Source of the DNA: Larix kaempferi
Taxonomy: Eukaryota > Streptophyta > Pinopsida > Pinales > Pinaceae
DNA length: 64,000 nt
Assembly (NCBI GenBank): GCA_027924585.1
Contig: BSBM01000151.1
Location: 14,383,001-14,447,000 of the forward strand
Direction: 5' to 3'
Shown here piece by piece: positions 11,756-24,011 of this stretch (positions are counted from its first letter, which is position 1; the number at the start of each line of letters is the position of its first letter). Under the pieces are notes generated by a model that was not told the origin of the DNA, did no database searches, and was given only the letters and a program-made list of their open reading frames with translations. Made by a program: the position numbers and the translations under genes.

Positions 11756-13390
11756 TAAAATTAAAAAATAAAAATAAAAAATAAAAATAAAAATAGTTAT
11801 CAAATTTACATATAAATAATAAAAATTCTCATCCTTTCATACTATTAACATATACTAGCAAGCAAGATTAATAAATTAATAATATGGCTTATATACATTG
11901 ATCGGCATATATCAACTATATTTAAATGTGTGGGCTATATACGTTGATCGATCTATATAAACCATATTATTAATATGACTTGCTAGTTGACGAAAATATT
12001 TCCTCACTTTTAATATTAATATTATGGTTGTGAAAATATTAATCATAATAAGTATTACTATTTTAAAATTATAATTATTTTTATTTATAAAAATAGTTTT
12101 TTTATAATTGTAATTAATAAATAATAAATAATTTACAGTACTAATTAATTATTTAATAACAAATATTATTTTAAATATTTATAAAAATAATTAGTTTATA
12201 ATTATGTTTAATAAATTATAAATAATTTAGATTAATACTTAAATATTTTGTAATAATAATTATTTAATTATAATAATAATAAATTATCATTATTATTATT
12301 ATTATAAAATAACAAATATTAAAATATATTATAATAATAACAATAATAATTAAAAAAATTAGTATGGTATACACATATATGTTCTCGTGAACAATACATC
12401 ACAATGTCACATATGTTTTTATAATAATAATAATATATTTTATTATTATTATTAAAAAGAAATATTATTATTATTAAAGTTGTCAATTCTCATTACAAAT
12501 TATTTTCATTTATTATTTTTATAATTATATTTTCTTATTTTCATTAATTACATTTATTTTAATTAATAATTAATAATTAATAAAAAAATTAATAATGAAT
12601 AATTAATTAATATTTATTTTTTTATTATTATTATTATTTTAATTAATTTAATTAATTTCTTATTTTAATTTATAATTATTATAATTATATTTTGTATTTA
12701 TAATTATTTTTATTATTATAAAATATTTAAAAATTATAAGAAAATAATAAATAAGAATATTATTATTATTATTATTAAATATTTAAAAAAATAAAAGAAA
12801 ATAAGAATATTTTTATTATTATAAATAATAAAATATAATTATATTAAAATAAGAAGAAAAAAAATGAAAATAATTTATAAAGAGTATTGTCAATTAAAAT
12901 TAAAATTAAAATTAAAATTATAAATAAAATTATAATTATAAATATAAATATAATTATAATTATAATTATACTTACATAATTATAATTATAATTATAATTA
13001 TAACAATAATAATACTAATAAATATTATTTTTATTTTTATTTTTTATTATTCTGTATAATTATTATTATTATTATTATTTAATTATAATTATAAGTGTTA
13101 TTATTGTAAACTAATAATTATTATTATTATTATAAAAATAATTTTTTAAGTATTTTATAATAATAAAAAAGATTATAATTATAATAGTAATAAATGAAAA
13201 TAAGATTTAATTAAAATAATAATAATAATAAGTAATAATTATTAATGAAAATAATTGTAAATGAAAACAAGAAAATATAATTATAATAATAATAAATGAA
13301 AATAATTTATAATGAGGATTAACAACTTTAATAATAATAATAATTTTTTTAATAATAATAATAAAGATATTATAAATGTCTATGTGGAGT
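11756..13390. repeat. Extremely AT-rich low-complexity tract with inverted repeats
   Basis: Long stretches contain almost only A and T, with (ATT)n, (TTA)n and (AAT)n runs. Two segments, about 12420-12560 and 13230-13370, are inverted copies sharing AAATTATTTTCATTTATTA and a TATAATTATATTTTCTT string; a third inverted fragment is at 12863-12897. No genes. Such DNA can form cruciforms and often behaves as an easily unwound or matrix-attached region, but no such role is shown here. Confidence 0.8.
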
Positions 13391-13530
13391 TAATAAATGG
13401 ATGAATGGTTATGTCACATCACATTGCAACATTCTGAAGTAGACTTGTAAAAATGTCATATTCTAGCATTAGAGTAGGTAGTATCCTTAACCATGGTGAA
13501 ACATAGTAGACTGCGACTTGATTACATGGT

Positions 13531-15140
13531 TGTTTTCAATAAAAGAGTGACTTCAATCCAAGGTTGACTTCAGTCCAACGGTTAAATTCAATCCATTAAT
13601 ATTAACATTAATGACATGAATCCACAGTTGACTTCAATCCATAGTTGAATTCAGTCCATGTTAGAGTTCAATCCAAGGTTAACTTTGAATCATGGTTGAC
13701 TTCAATCGACAACCACATTTTAAAAGTGGTTGATTGACTCTGAACCATGGTTGACATGCAAAGTTGACTTCAATCCATAGTTGACTTTTAACCAAGGTTG
13801 ACTCCAATATTAACTCCATATTTGACTTTTAAGCAAGGGTGAATTCAATCCAAGGTTGACTTCAATATATAGTTGAATTCAATTCAAGGTTGATTTCAAT
13901 TTGTGGTTGACTTCAATCCATGGTTGACTTTTAAGTAAGGTTAAATTCAATTCATAGTTTACTTTTAAGCAAGATTGACTTCAATCGATGGTTGAATTCA
14001 GTCCATAGTTGACTTCAATTCAAAGTTGACTTCAATCCATTGTTGACTTTTAAGTAAGGTTGACTTCAATCCAAATTATTTTAAGTAAGCTTCACTTCAA
14101 TGCAAAGTTGACTTGATTACATGGTTGATTTCAATAAAAGGGTGACTTCAATCCAAGGTTGACTTCAATCCAAAGTTGGCTTGAATCCATAGTTGTCATC
14201 AATCCAATGTTGACTGCAATCCAATGTTCACTTGATTCCATGGTTGACTTCAATACAAGGCTAACTTCAATCCATGGGTGACTTTAATCCAAGGTTGACT
14301 TCGATCCAAGTTTGACGTCAATACAAAGTTGGCTTCAATCCAAAATTGTGCTCAATCCAATGTTGAATTCAATCCAATGTTGACTGCATTCCATGGTTGA
14401 CTTCAACAAATGGTTGACTTCAATCCATGGGTGACTTCAATCCAAGGTTGACTTCAATCTAAGGTTGGATTTAATCCATAACTTTTTTCAATTAAACATT
14501 GACTTCATTCCATGATTGACTTCAATCCAAGGTTGACTTCAATCCATGGGTGGCTTTAATCCAAGGTTGACTTTGATCCAAGTTTGCCTTAAAGGTTGAC
14601 TTCCATGCAAGTTTGACTTCAATCCAAGGTTGAATTCAAGCCATGGTTGACTTCAATCCAAGGTTGACTTCAATCCAATGGTTAACTTCAATACATTTAT
14701 ACTAACATTAATGACATGAATCCATGGTTGACTTCAATCCATAGTTGACTTCAGTCCATGGTAGAGTTAAATCCAAGGTTGACATTGAATCATGGTTGAC
14801 TTCAGTCCACAACCACATTTTTAAAAGTGATTGATTGACTTTGAACCATGGTTGAATTTAATTCATAATTGATTTTTAAGTAAAGTTGACTTCAATCCAA
14901 TATTAACTTCAATCCATAGTTGACTACATCCAAGGTTGAATTCAATCTATAGTTGACTTCAATCCAAAGTTGACTTCACTCTATCGTTGAATTCAATTCA
15001 AGGTTGACCTCAATCCGTGGCTGACTTTAATCCACGGTTAACTTCAGTCCAAGGCTAACTGCAATCCAACATTGGCCTCAATCCATGGTTGACATCAATC
15101 CATAGTTCACTGAATAATATAAGGTTCACTTGACTTCAAT
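13531..15140 (+). repeat. Tandem array of TTGACTTCAATCCA-type units (W-box-like)
   Basis: About 1.6 kb of imperfect repeats with core GGTTGACTTCAATCCAA, 17 bp when intact, interleaved with variants of similar length. I count about 47 forward TTGAC cores and see none arranged in the reverse direction. TTGAC followed by C or T is the W-box core bound by WRKY transcription factors. A higher-order repeat is present: about 13563-13760 recurs at about 14662-14860, offset near 1.1 kb, and the string near 13531 recurs near 14111. No coding frame. Regulatory function is not shown. Confidence 0.88.
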
Positions 15141-15444
15141 CCATAATAGTTCCTCTACTATTATGATGACCAATAAAATTTCCAATGGTTGAGTTGGATT
15201 ATGGTATATTATTAATGTTATTAATATTAGTAACAATATTATTAATGTTGTGAACTATATTATCAATAATATTGATATTGTTTATGTTAATATTGATATT
15301 AATATTTCTTTAATGATAATGTCAATATTATTATTTAATTAAAAATTAAATAATAATAATATAAAAAATATGTTTCATATTATTAATATTAATATTAATA
15401 TTAACTATATATTGTAAATATTATTAACTATGTTACTAATATTA

Positions 15445-15461
15445 TAAACTATGTTATTAAT
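15445..15461 (+). repeat. Target-site duplication of LINE-1, left copy
   Basis: TAAACTATGTTATTAAT is perfectly repeated at 22095-22111. The two copies exactly bracket the LINE, whose poly-A tail (poly-T on the plus strand) begins right after this copy. Confidence 0.92.
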
Positions 15462-15720
15462 TTTTTTTTCCTCGGAAAAAATCGTAATTTTATTTCAAAT
15501 AGATGAACAAAAATACATTCTGCACATGTAGTAGAATCACTGAGATCCCTACATTGTCACATATTTTATGTCCCATATCATCATCATATCTGATGTCCCA
15601 TACATACAACTAAAAACAATACTACTGCTGTCCATACAACCCGCATATATCCTATTACATAAAATCTGTAACAGAAATGGAAGAACGTAACCATCATTGG
15701 TCAACAAAAGCTGAGCTTGC

Positions 15721-16236
15721 TCAATGCTGTGCCTCAATATCATCATGAAAAGGTCTGTGATAATAGCTGAAAGTGCCCCCTGGTGAATGAATAGTAATCC
15801 TCCAAGTGCCAAGTGCTAGGTCTTGCTGCGTCGCTTCCTTGGAGAGCTGATCGACCAACCCATTCCTATCCCTGTAAACATGTGTAAATGTAATGTGGTT
15901 AAAGGACTGCTTTAACTGGATCACCTCCTCCAAGATAGGTAATAGTACCATCACATGACAATGTGTGATCTCCTTTGCCCAGTCGATGACTAACATGGAG
16001 CCGCCAAAAATCTGTAGAGATAGACATCCTTGTTCAAGTGCAAATAACATCAGCAGTTTAAGAGACATAAGTTCAGCATAGTTCTTTGACCCTCTCCTCA
16101 AACCAGCCACGAGATGGAAGGAATGGAACTCCGTCTTGTAAAGGACTCCCCCCCCTCCACACACCGATTGATGGTCTAATGAGGCTCCATCAAAAAATGC
16201 CCGCGGCATGGATTTGTCAATCTGTTCCACCCGCAC
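15721..16236 (-). pseudogene. LINE-1 ORF2, RNase H domain
   Basis: The C-terminal RNase H domain typical of plant L1 ORF2, which would remove RNA from the RNA-DNA hybrid during insertion. Visible catalytic blocks are FFDGAS (first Asp), NYAELMSLKLLM (Glu) and RNGLVDQLSKEA (last Asp). The block that is usually GDS reads GGS within FGGSMLVID, so one catalytic Asp is missing. The domain is in a different frame from the preceding zinc-finger part; the two frames overlap at 16176-16236, so a frameshift lies there. Two glycine-rich codons after SVCGGGG are unusual. Confidence 0.88.
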
Positions 16237-17327
16237 AGGTCGGGTTCTACTCGCTTGGACAGGAGCCTCATATGTCTTGTAATCACCACAGCGTGAGCCA
16301 CTACAGACTCCATCGGCACCCTACTATCATGAAATATAATCTGATTTCTGGTAATCCAAATGCCCCAGGAGAAAATACACGGGAAGGCCCGGATGGAAGA
16401 GGATTTATGAAAAGACCACCACAAATGGAACGCTGCCAGGACGCTCTCGCACCTCCACCTCACCTTAAAATCCAAATAATTGCTAATATCATTCCATACA
16501 GCCTGTGTAAACCGACAATGTACAAAAAGATGAGCAATGGTCTCTTCCGCATCCCTACAAAGTGGACAGATCCCCGGACCTTGGAGGAAACGTTTTTGCA
16601 GAATGTCCCAGGTAGGAGCCTTATTTTCCAGTAAAGCCCAAAAGAGTAATTTTGCTTTACCCGGACACCTTAACTTCCACAGATATTTCCACCACCACAC
16701 CAATTCCCTGTCATGTACTTCCACATTCAGCTGGATATATCCATTTTTTGGTGAGTATATACCCGAGGGATGGTGATCCCAGATAAGTTCATCAACCCTA
16801 TTGGTCAGTCGAATATTAGTATGTCTTAAGATCCACAGAAAATCCTCCCAAGCCCCCTGTAGTTCTTCAGAGATCTCAAGTCGCTATGCAGAGATCCACC
16901 CCTGATGCCAAAGAGTAGATGTTCCCGGATCCTCTATATCAGCCAGAAAATGACAACCTCTAGCAGCCAAACAAGTCCTCAATTCCACAGAAAGGACATG
17001 ACCTCCCCTGCAGCCAACCCAAGGGTCCAACCCAATACAAATGAGACGCATGTTTCCTATCCTCCACACTAATCAAGAACCAACCAAAGAGAAATGTTGC
17101 ACCACCGCTTTCCAGACCACAGAGCATTTTGCCCTCGACTTATTGCCCAGCCTTATCCATTCGAGAAGAGTAAGAGGGGCAATATATTTATGATATACCA
17201 CTCTTGTCCAGAGACTCTGTGTATGTATAAGTCGCCATGACACTTTGGCCCCTAAGGATTTTGCAAACAGAAAAATATTCTTTAACCCCCATCCTCCCAG
17301 TGCTTTTGGGACAGCAATTTTTCCCAT
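16176..17327 (-). pseudogene. LINE-1 ORF2, post-RT region with zf-RVT zinc-binding motif
   Basis: Three decayed segments joined by stops or frameshifts. 17327-17073 contains KALGGWGLKNIFLFAKSLGA, the conserved stretch after the reverse transcriptase. 16884-17069 is a short linker. 16724-16176 contains WWWKYLWKLRCPGKAKLLFW and the C-P-L-C ... H-L-F-V-H-C zinc-binding pattern (CPLCRDAEETIAHLFVHC). In plant LINEs this reverse-transcriptase zinc-binding domain precedes RNase H, as here. Confidence 0.88.
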
Positions 17328-17344
17328 CTAACCCACACCATTGC

Positions 17345-19072
17345 TCAAGGCTCACCCATACCCTTCCAAAGGAAGGCAAAACACAATCTCCGGATCTGTT
17401 CCAGTATTCCTATGGGTATCCATGCAAGAGACATCCAATACACCAGAATTGCTTCCAAAACTGATTTAACTAGGACCAACCTCCCAGCCCGAGAGAGCCA
17501 TTTATGACTCCATCCATGAAGGCGTTGTTCTAATTTTTCTATTAACCAGTGCCAATCAGCCTTCAGATAAGCATTCGGTTTCAAGTGAAAGCCAAGGTAC
17601 TTTAATCCATCATCAATATCCAAAGTCCTAAAAGGTAGTTTGTTAGTCATGCTTTGAATCTCCTGCTCAGTTAAATTCGAGCATGTGATAGTAGATTTGT
17701 CAATATTCACTAACATACCCGCTGCAACTTGCACTAAATGGAGACCTTCAACCACCTTATCAATATCCTGTCGCTTGCCATCACAAAATATCAGAATGTC
17801 ATCAACAAAAAGGAGATGTGTAATAAACAATACCTGAGATATGGATATGCCCCGAAAGGAACCATCAGCTTTTGCATTCAGAATAAAATGGCTGAGTCCT
17901 TCAGCAATAAGGAGGAACAGCAGCGGAGAGAGGGGACATCCCTGTCATAGACCCCTTCTCGCTTAGAAGTATGGACTAGCAGAACCATTGATCAGTACAG
18001 CAAAGCTCACCATAGTGAGGTAGGCCATAATCCATCTAATAAATTCGTAGCAGAACCCCAGATGAGTTAAAAGCATCCGGATATATATCCAGCTAACTCT
18101 ATCAAATGCTTTAGAGAGATCAATCTTAATCACAACACCCTTCTGCTTCTGCACTTTCAGAGTGTGTAATCCTTCCTGGGCAACTCCAATGGCCTCATGA
18201 ATTTGGCGGCCTTCCAAGAAGCCAAATTGCTCACAAGAAATATGCTTAGATAAAATATTCTTGAGTCTCCTCTCCATAACCTTAGAGATGATCTTATAGA
18301 TACAGTTGCAGAGAGATATAGGTCTGAATTCATCAAAGCTGTCAGGCTTGTCCGTCTTCGGTATAAGAGCTATAAAGGTGGAGTTGAAGGGGCCATGGAC
18401 AAACCCAGCCTTGCGCGATTCTTCCACCACATTCAATAATTCCTCCCCGAAGAAGTCATAGAATCCTAAGAAGAATTCTATAGGCCAACCATCTGGCCCC
18501 GGGCTTTTATCTTTTTGAAAGGATTGCATTACTAGCGAGAGCTCATTCAGCATCACCTCCTCCATCAACACTCTACTATCTTCCTCCCCCACAAAACGAG
18601 GGAAAAGCTGAGTCACCCGAATAATCTCAGCAATGGAGGCTCCAGGTTAAGCAGTGAATAAATCTCCAAAATGTCTAACCCCCAACTCTGCTAATCCATC
18701 AAAGCTAGAGACCGGTTCCCCTACATCTGAAGATAGTTCCGAAATAGAGTTCATGAATTTTCTCTCCTTAGCATATGCTTGAAACAATTTTGTATTCTCA
18801 TCACCGCACTGAAGCCATATCGCCCTACTTTTCATTCTCCACATCTCTTCTCGCTCACACAGAATCACATTCCTGCGTCTCTCCCACTCCAGCAGCTCGC
18901 CTTTCTGTTGATCATCCAGATATCCCATGCCCAGACCATTGAGAATCCTATCAATATTCAACTCAGCAGCCCGCAAAGTCTGATCATCAATCGCCCTTTT
19001 GTCATGAGCCCAGGAAATAGTGGCCTCTTTAATTCGCTTAAGATTGTGATGAAAGTGTGCACCTACATGCAT
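17345..19072 (-). pseudogene. LINE-1 ORF2, linker and reverse transcriptase
   Basis: 19072-18647 is the linker ending in the DENTKLFQAYAKERK block. 18616-17963 holds the first RT motifs: KSPGPDGWPIEFF, FRPISLCNCIYKIISKVM and IKIDLSKAFDRVSW. 17830-17345 holds the catalytic FVDDILIF motif, with both aspartates of the active site kept. The three parts are separated by stops; near 17950 the usual RQG codon CGA appears as TGA, a CpG-type change. The enzyme would have reverse-transcribed the LINE RNA from nicked target DNA. Confidence 0.92.
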
Positions 19073-19115
19073 CAGAGAATCATGTGGTTGACGAACCCAC
19101 TGATCCTGAACTAGC

Positions 19116-19886
19116 TTACTTAAAAGCCTCCTCCTTCAGCCAGCTAGGATTGAATTTGAAAGGGCTAGGATATTTTTTCCTTCTACCTCTTAACTCCAGG
19201 AAGATGGGGCAGTGGTCAGATATCCCACCTGACCCTACCCACTGTCTAACAACATCAACTCCCAGTGCCAACACTTCGGCCACCAAAAACCTATCCAGTC
19301 TTTTAGCCACCCTATGTTCCCCAACTCTCTTATTCCTCCAAGTTGGAGTTAACTTGGATGGTAAAATGTCAAGAAGATCCTTCCTGCCAAAGGCTTGAAT
19401 GAAATAATTTGCTAATGTATTCGGAGCAGCCCGAGGCCCCCACACTTCAGAAGACCCCAAAGTAAGATTGAAATCCCCACCCATAATCACATCCCTGCCA
19501 TCAAAAAGGTCCATACATAACAAGGAGTCCCAGTAGCCAACCCTATTTAAATAGGGCCCGTATATATTGAGAACCGTGATCATCCGCCCAATCTCAGCAT
19601 CCCAAACTTCCAAACCGATACGAGAAGAGATTCCCCAAGAGCAATCACATCGGCAACTCTTTACCTTCCACCCCGAGGCCAACCCTCCAAGGCGCCCCCG
19701 AGTATCCACTCCAACAAACTTCCAACCAGGAAGCAAAGATTCTAAAGTTCGTACTACATCCTCACTGCCACCCAAAGTTTCTTGCAACAGTAAAACATCT
19801 GGTTGATTTAAGTCTACCAGCCTCCTAAGCGACGATTTTTTTATGGGACTCGCCAACCCATGATAGTTGAAGGACATAAGTTTCAT
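19116..19886 (-). pseudogene. LINE-1 ORF2, AP-like endonuclease domain
   Basis: N-terminal 256 residues of ORF2, starting 38 bp after the end of ORF1. It belongs to the exonuclease-endonuclease-phosphatase family that nicks the target. Seen motifs: LLLQETLGG (Glu), NIYGPY, GGDFNLTLG (Asp, Asn), RLDRFLV and ISDHCPIFLE (Asp, His). The start reads MKLMSFNYHGL where plant LINEs usually have a W-N-x-R-G-L block, so the Asn is kept but neighbours have changed. It ends at a TAA after KEEAFK, separating it from the linker at 19072. Confidence 0.92.
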
Positions 19887-19924
19887 AATATACCCCCATC
19901 CTAGGCTTTCATTGCTCTAAGTGC

Positions 19925-21401
19925 CTACTCAATAGAAGATTGTGTGCCCATCACTAAATCCACTTTAGCCCGTTCTTGTGCTTTAGACCGTTCCTGTGCT
20001 TTAGACAGAAGGGATTTTCTGCCCCGACCTTTCCCCCCAACACTATAGGTCAATCCAGGTAGTCCCTTCCCCCTCGATCCATCTACAGGTATCTCCCTAC
20101 TACAAAGAGCATATCGGATACTGCTACCCTCAGAGCTGGTAGAGTCATTGGTGGATACAATGGATGGCGTGACAACACTATCCACATCAGGCAAACGACA
20201 AGGAGCAACTAGACAAGGTATGACAGAACGGGCTAGAGGAGGAGACTCAAGACTACCTCCCCCCAATACAATAGAGTCATCAAATAAGGAAACAACAGGA
20301 GAAAAGTAATGAGACATACCCAAGGGATTCGCAGATGAACCCCGTCGAATAATGGACAGCTCCTATAGCAATTTGGAGGAGGCCCGAGTAGTAGGAGTCA
20401 CAGAACACAAAGAAGCCCCCTCAGCATCTGGAGGCACACCCCCAATAATCTCCAATCCAATGTTCACCAAAGGTGGCAACAAATCCTCTGATCCATGCCT
20501 CCCACAATCAGCAGATGGTACCACAGAATCTAAGATCACCCCCCCCTGTCAATAGCAGGCCCACTCCCATCAGCCACCTCCGCCTGTGAGTTCACCATCG
20601 ACAATGGATCTGCGTCTGCTTCAGTTGCTACATTGGACAGAGGCTTACTAGTCCGAATCAGTAAAGGGAAACAGGCTACCAGATGTCCAAGAGTGTGGCA
20701 TCGGTGACACCTAAATGGCACACCCACATAATCCAGGTTTTGAACAAAGTCCCCATCCTTGGAATGAACATTAATCTCAGCAGAAAGTCCCAGCCAAAGA
20801 TCGATATTTACCAATATCTTAGCCACCGTGTATTGGCCAGTCTCATAGTGGGAGGAATTTGAACACACATATTCACCAAGAAAATTCCCAATCTCAGCAA
20901 ATCGAGTTTCATTCCACAAATGCATGGGAAACCCTGGAAGCTTCACCCACAGCGGTTCTTTATCGATCTCTCCGTTTTTCAGTCGAATAAGGGGGACCAA
21001 CTTTTCAAAACAAGAGGGACTCCCAACATCGACCATTGTCGACTTAAAATAGCATTGACCTCCCCTCTGTTTAATAAGATGAAGGAGAACCATCCTTTTG
21101 TCAAAACCCGTACTTCAGGAGTTGATGACACGATATTCTTCCACTGCTCAGCCGCCCAACGCTGAAGGAAACCGCGACCAAATCGTCTGCCCCGAACATG
21201 TCCAACCACGACAGTGAGAGAGTAATCCTCCGACTCTTCCATCGTAACATCCACCCCTAGCACTAACAGGTCCTGTCTCTTCCTTTCTTTAACCGTCTTA
21301 GCGGGTTTTTTAAGTGAGTCAGCCTTAGCAGAGAACCCTGTTCGGGGACTAAGCAGGGAAGCATCATCAGGCAAAAATTCTCCACCACCCGGGGCAGCCA
21401 T
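19925..21401 (-). pseudogene. LINE-1 ORF1 (nucleic-acid-binding protein with zinc knuckle)
   Basis: Start chosen at the ATG at 21401 (MAAPGGGEFLPDD); the longer frame from 21545 lies in the 5' leader. The first part, to about 20980, has a DUF4283-like domain ending VPLVLKSWSPLFD. A frameshift near 20985 moves it to the frame giving EPLWVKLPGFPMHLWNE and a zinc knuckle CHRCHTLGHLVAC (C-x2-C-x4-H-x4-C), ending at 20536. The C-terminal part (20323-19925) is basic and ends AKVDLVMGTQSSIE. ORF1 proteins coat LINE RNA. Broken by at least one frameshift and one stop. Confidence 0.88.
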
Positions 21402-21840
21402 CAAAATCTCCACAAGACACCAAGAATCAAGCCAAAATTCAGCTATACAAGCCAAAAATCTCCAGATTTCAGAAGCCCTCAAGCAATGCAGAATCTCGCG
21501 TTCCTGGTTATTGGACCGACTAATTGAATCGAGAATGCAAATCACTAATTAATAACTCAAAAGTCTGGCACATGCATTGCAGAATTTGTAATTCTATACA
21601 AGAACCAGGCAGAGTAAACCGCATGGAATTATGCCGCGAAAACGTCCAAGAAAATCATCCACAGGTCCATCGCCTTAATTTTCTCAGTTGTAATCAAATC
21701 CAATCAGAACTTCATCAACAGAAACCCCTGATCTGCTGCTCACGGCCTTCAATCAATTATGAACCGTGATGTTCCATGGCGCGGGTTGATGAATCAAGAA
21801 TTCGATTACCGTTCTTCAAGAAGCTCTGTAATTCACCTGC

Positions 21841-22080
21841 TCGAATCCACCAAAAATCCTCACTGTAATCTCAAATCTTTGATTTAACGTACTCCTTCAT
21901 GCTATGAATCTTGCTCCCTGTATCTACTCCTCTGTATCTGCTCCCTCTGTATCTGCTCCTCTGTATCTGCTCCCTGTATCTACTCGAATCCACCATAAAT
22001 CCTCACTGTAATCTCAAATCTTTGATTTAACGTACTCCTTCATGCTATGTATCTTGCTCCCTATATCTGCCTTCTTTGTG
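21841..22080 (-). repeat. Tandem monomers in the LINE-1 5' untranslated region
   Basis: A 143-bp unit beginning TCGAATCCACCA at 21841 is repeated at 21984 with few changes. Between them a 13-18 bp CTGTATCTGCTCC motif is itself repeated several times. Promoter monomers of this kind are known at the 5' end of some mammalian L1s; a promoter role here is only inferred. Confidence 0.8.
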
Positions 22081-22094
22081 CCTTCCCAGTTTCG

Positions 22095-22111
22095 TAAACT
22101 ATGTTATTAAT
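22095..22111 (+). repeat. Target-site duplication of LINE-1, right copy
   Basis: Perfect match to 15445-15461. It marks the 5' end of the minus-strand LINE at 22094. Confidence 0.92.
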
Positions 22112-23936
22112 ATTATTAACTATATTATCAATAAAATCTGAGTATCTTCTTCATCATTTTCATTGATTATCATGAAAATTTTAAAAATTTTAAATATATT
22201 TTTTTAATTTTTAATTTTTTTGATAATTTACTTAAAATTTATTTTGTTTTTATGATTTATAATGATAATTATTATGAATATTTTGAAATTTGTTCTTATT
22301 AAGAATATGAAATATTATAAAATCCATTTAATTGTAGTACATATTCATAAACTTTATAATTATTATTATTAATTAATGAAACCTCTTTACTCTTATAATT
22401 TATTTATTTTCATTATATAGAACATGAAAATAGTTGTGACATTTTAAAGTTGTATAATATTTCAATATATATTAATATTTTAAGAAAAAAGAATATTCAT
22501 TTAAAATGATTTATTTATTTTCATTATATAGAACATGAAAATAGTTGTAACATTTTAATATTGTATAAGATTTCAATATATATTAATATTTTAAGAAAAA
22601 AGACTATTCATTTAAATGACCTTGTTTAGAGATTTTCAAATCAACATTATTATATTTTCTTTATTATTTCAATAATATTTCTCAAATAATAGATTCCTTT
22701 GAAACTGCCAACAACAACTCACTTTTTCTATTTTTCTTAATGATGCTCCAATGCACCAATGCATGGTTGTTGGGAATGACCCAGCCACCGTCGACAATAA
22801 ATCCCGAAAAGATATCAATCTCAGAGTATGTATTATCAAGAAGCAAAAAACAGGTATCCACGATTTTAGGCTCCTTCCTTTGCGTTTGCGTTTGTTTCTA
22901 TTTGTTGCCTTAATTTTATCAAAATTTAATAAACCCCGAGTTTGATCAAATAAAAATATTTATAAAAATTCAAAATTTAATAATAAATAATTAAATTTAT
23001 CTTATATTTTAAATTATATTACAATTTTAAATATTAATAAAAACTTGTAATAAACTTACCTTATAATAAATTTAATAATCCATTTATAAAAGTTAATATA
23101 TCATTTAAGAGAATTGATTTTAAGTAAATAGTGTAATAATCATTCAGCCCACTAAACTTATTTAACAAATTTCAAAATATATCATAAATAAACATTATAT
23201 TAAATTTATAATAACAAATATGTTTTTGTCTTAAAACATTAAAGAAAAAACAAATATTTCATAAAATCCACTCTTTGTTTTTGTTGTTTAAACTTATATC
23301 ACGATAATTTAGCACTTTGACACTTTAAACTCGAAAGGATTCTCACAATTCTCTTGGCGTTCATTGTCAATCATCTATAATAAGTGCACTTATGTTAATT
23401 AGCATATCTTGGACAACATTGTATTTAGACTCAACTCCTTTATTGTATAACTCCTCGAAATGCCTGAAGGTTGTCTATTTATATTTTAAGTTTCTAACTA
23501 TTTTTTTTCATATAGCAAAGCTTGCTCTCCCATACATAAAGAGGTACTCCATGCTTCCTAAATTATTGCCAAAGATTTTCATCTTGGATCCACAGTCGAT
23601 TTAACTTGAACGAGAGAGACCCGAAGTTCTGGGGAGGACGGAGACATAAAGGGATGGTTTTTTGATCGGATACCCCAAATGATATTATTTTTTATGTAAT
23701 AGTTTGGTTATTAATAAAACGATAGTTTTGTACAAAGAATCTATATAATTTAAAATATATAATGTTCAATTTAAACCAGCTCAAATCTAATGGCAATATT
23801 CTCAAGACTGAATAAACAGGTTACCAAACTATTATATAGAAATAAGGCACAACTAATTATATCAATATAAGTTGTGAACATATCTTTCATTTGGGTTTTG
23901 ATAGGCTCCGCTACAATATTAAATGATAAAATAAAG
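22112..23936. other. AT-rich intergenic stretch, no gene seen
   Basis: Contains a 111-bp tandem duplication (22400-22510 and 22511-22618) built on TTATTTATTTTCATTATATAG and CAATATATATTAATATTTTAAG. Small open frames at 22751-22945, 23392-23604 and 23771-23992 have no recognisable domain and no codon bias that would support them. Confidence 0.6.
22400..22618 (+). repeat. Tandem duplication, 111-bp unit, two copies
   Basis: The two units differ at a handful of positions. Both contain ATATAGAACATGAAAATAGTTG. Noncoding. Confidence 0.88.
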
Positions 23937-23996
23937 TATTTCATACCAAACATCACATTCAACAATATTTGATTAATTTGGATCGATACCATTTGT

Positions 23997-24011
23997 AATA
24001 TTTAAAGCTTA
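23997..24011 (+). repeat. Target-site duplication of LINE-2, left copy
   Basis: AATATTTAAAGCTTA, repeated exactly at 25387-25401 after an A-run. Confidence 0.9.

Larger units (their letters stand above)
15462..22094 (-). mobile_element. LINE-1: full-length L1-like non-LTR retrotransposon
   Basis: A 6.6-kb minus-strand element with a 5' untranslated region holding tandem monomers (21841-22080), ORF1 (21401-19925), ORF2 with endonuclease, reverse transcriptase, zinc-finger region and RNase H (19886-15721), a 3' untranslated region and an A-tail at 15462-15470. It is bracketed by a perfect 17-bp target duplication, the sign of target-primed reverse transcription. Both ORFs carry frameshifts and stops, so it is now inactive. 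The perfect duplication alongside decayed ORFs suggests the element copied in when already defective or has decayed moderately since. Confidence 0.93.

Noticed and set aside
13531-15140. Possible CRISPR-like array
   Set aside because: No constant direct repeat with unique spacers; this is a degenerate tandem satellite in a plant nuclear sequence.
16086-16776. Plus-strand frames of 182 and 79 codons
   Set aside because: Shadows of the minus-strand LINE ORF2 zinc-finger region; they have no domains of their own.
20352-20555. 67-codon plus-strand frame
   Set aside because: Antisense to the LINE-1 ORF1 linker; no independent support.
22751-22945. 64-codon frame
   Set aside because: No domain, AT-rich flanks and no sign of splicing or conservation visible.
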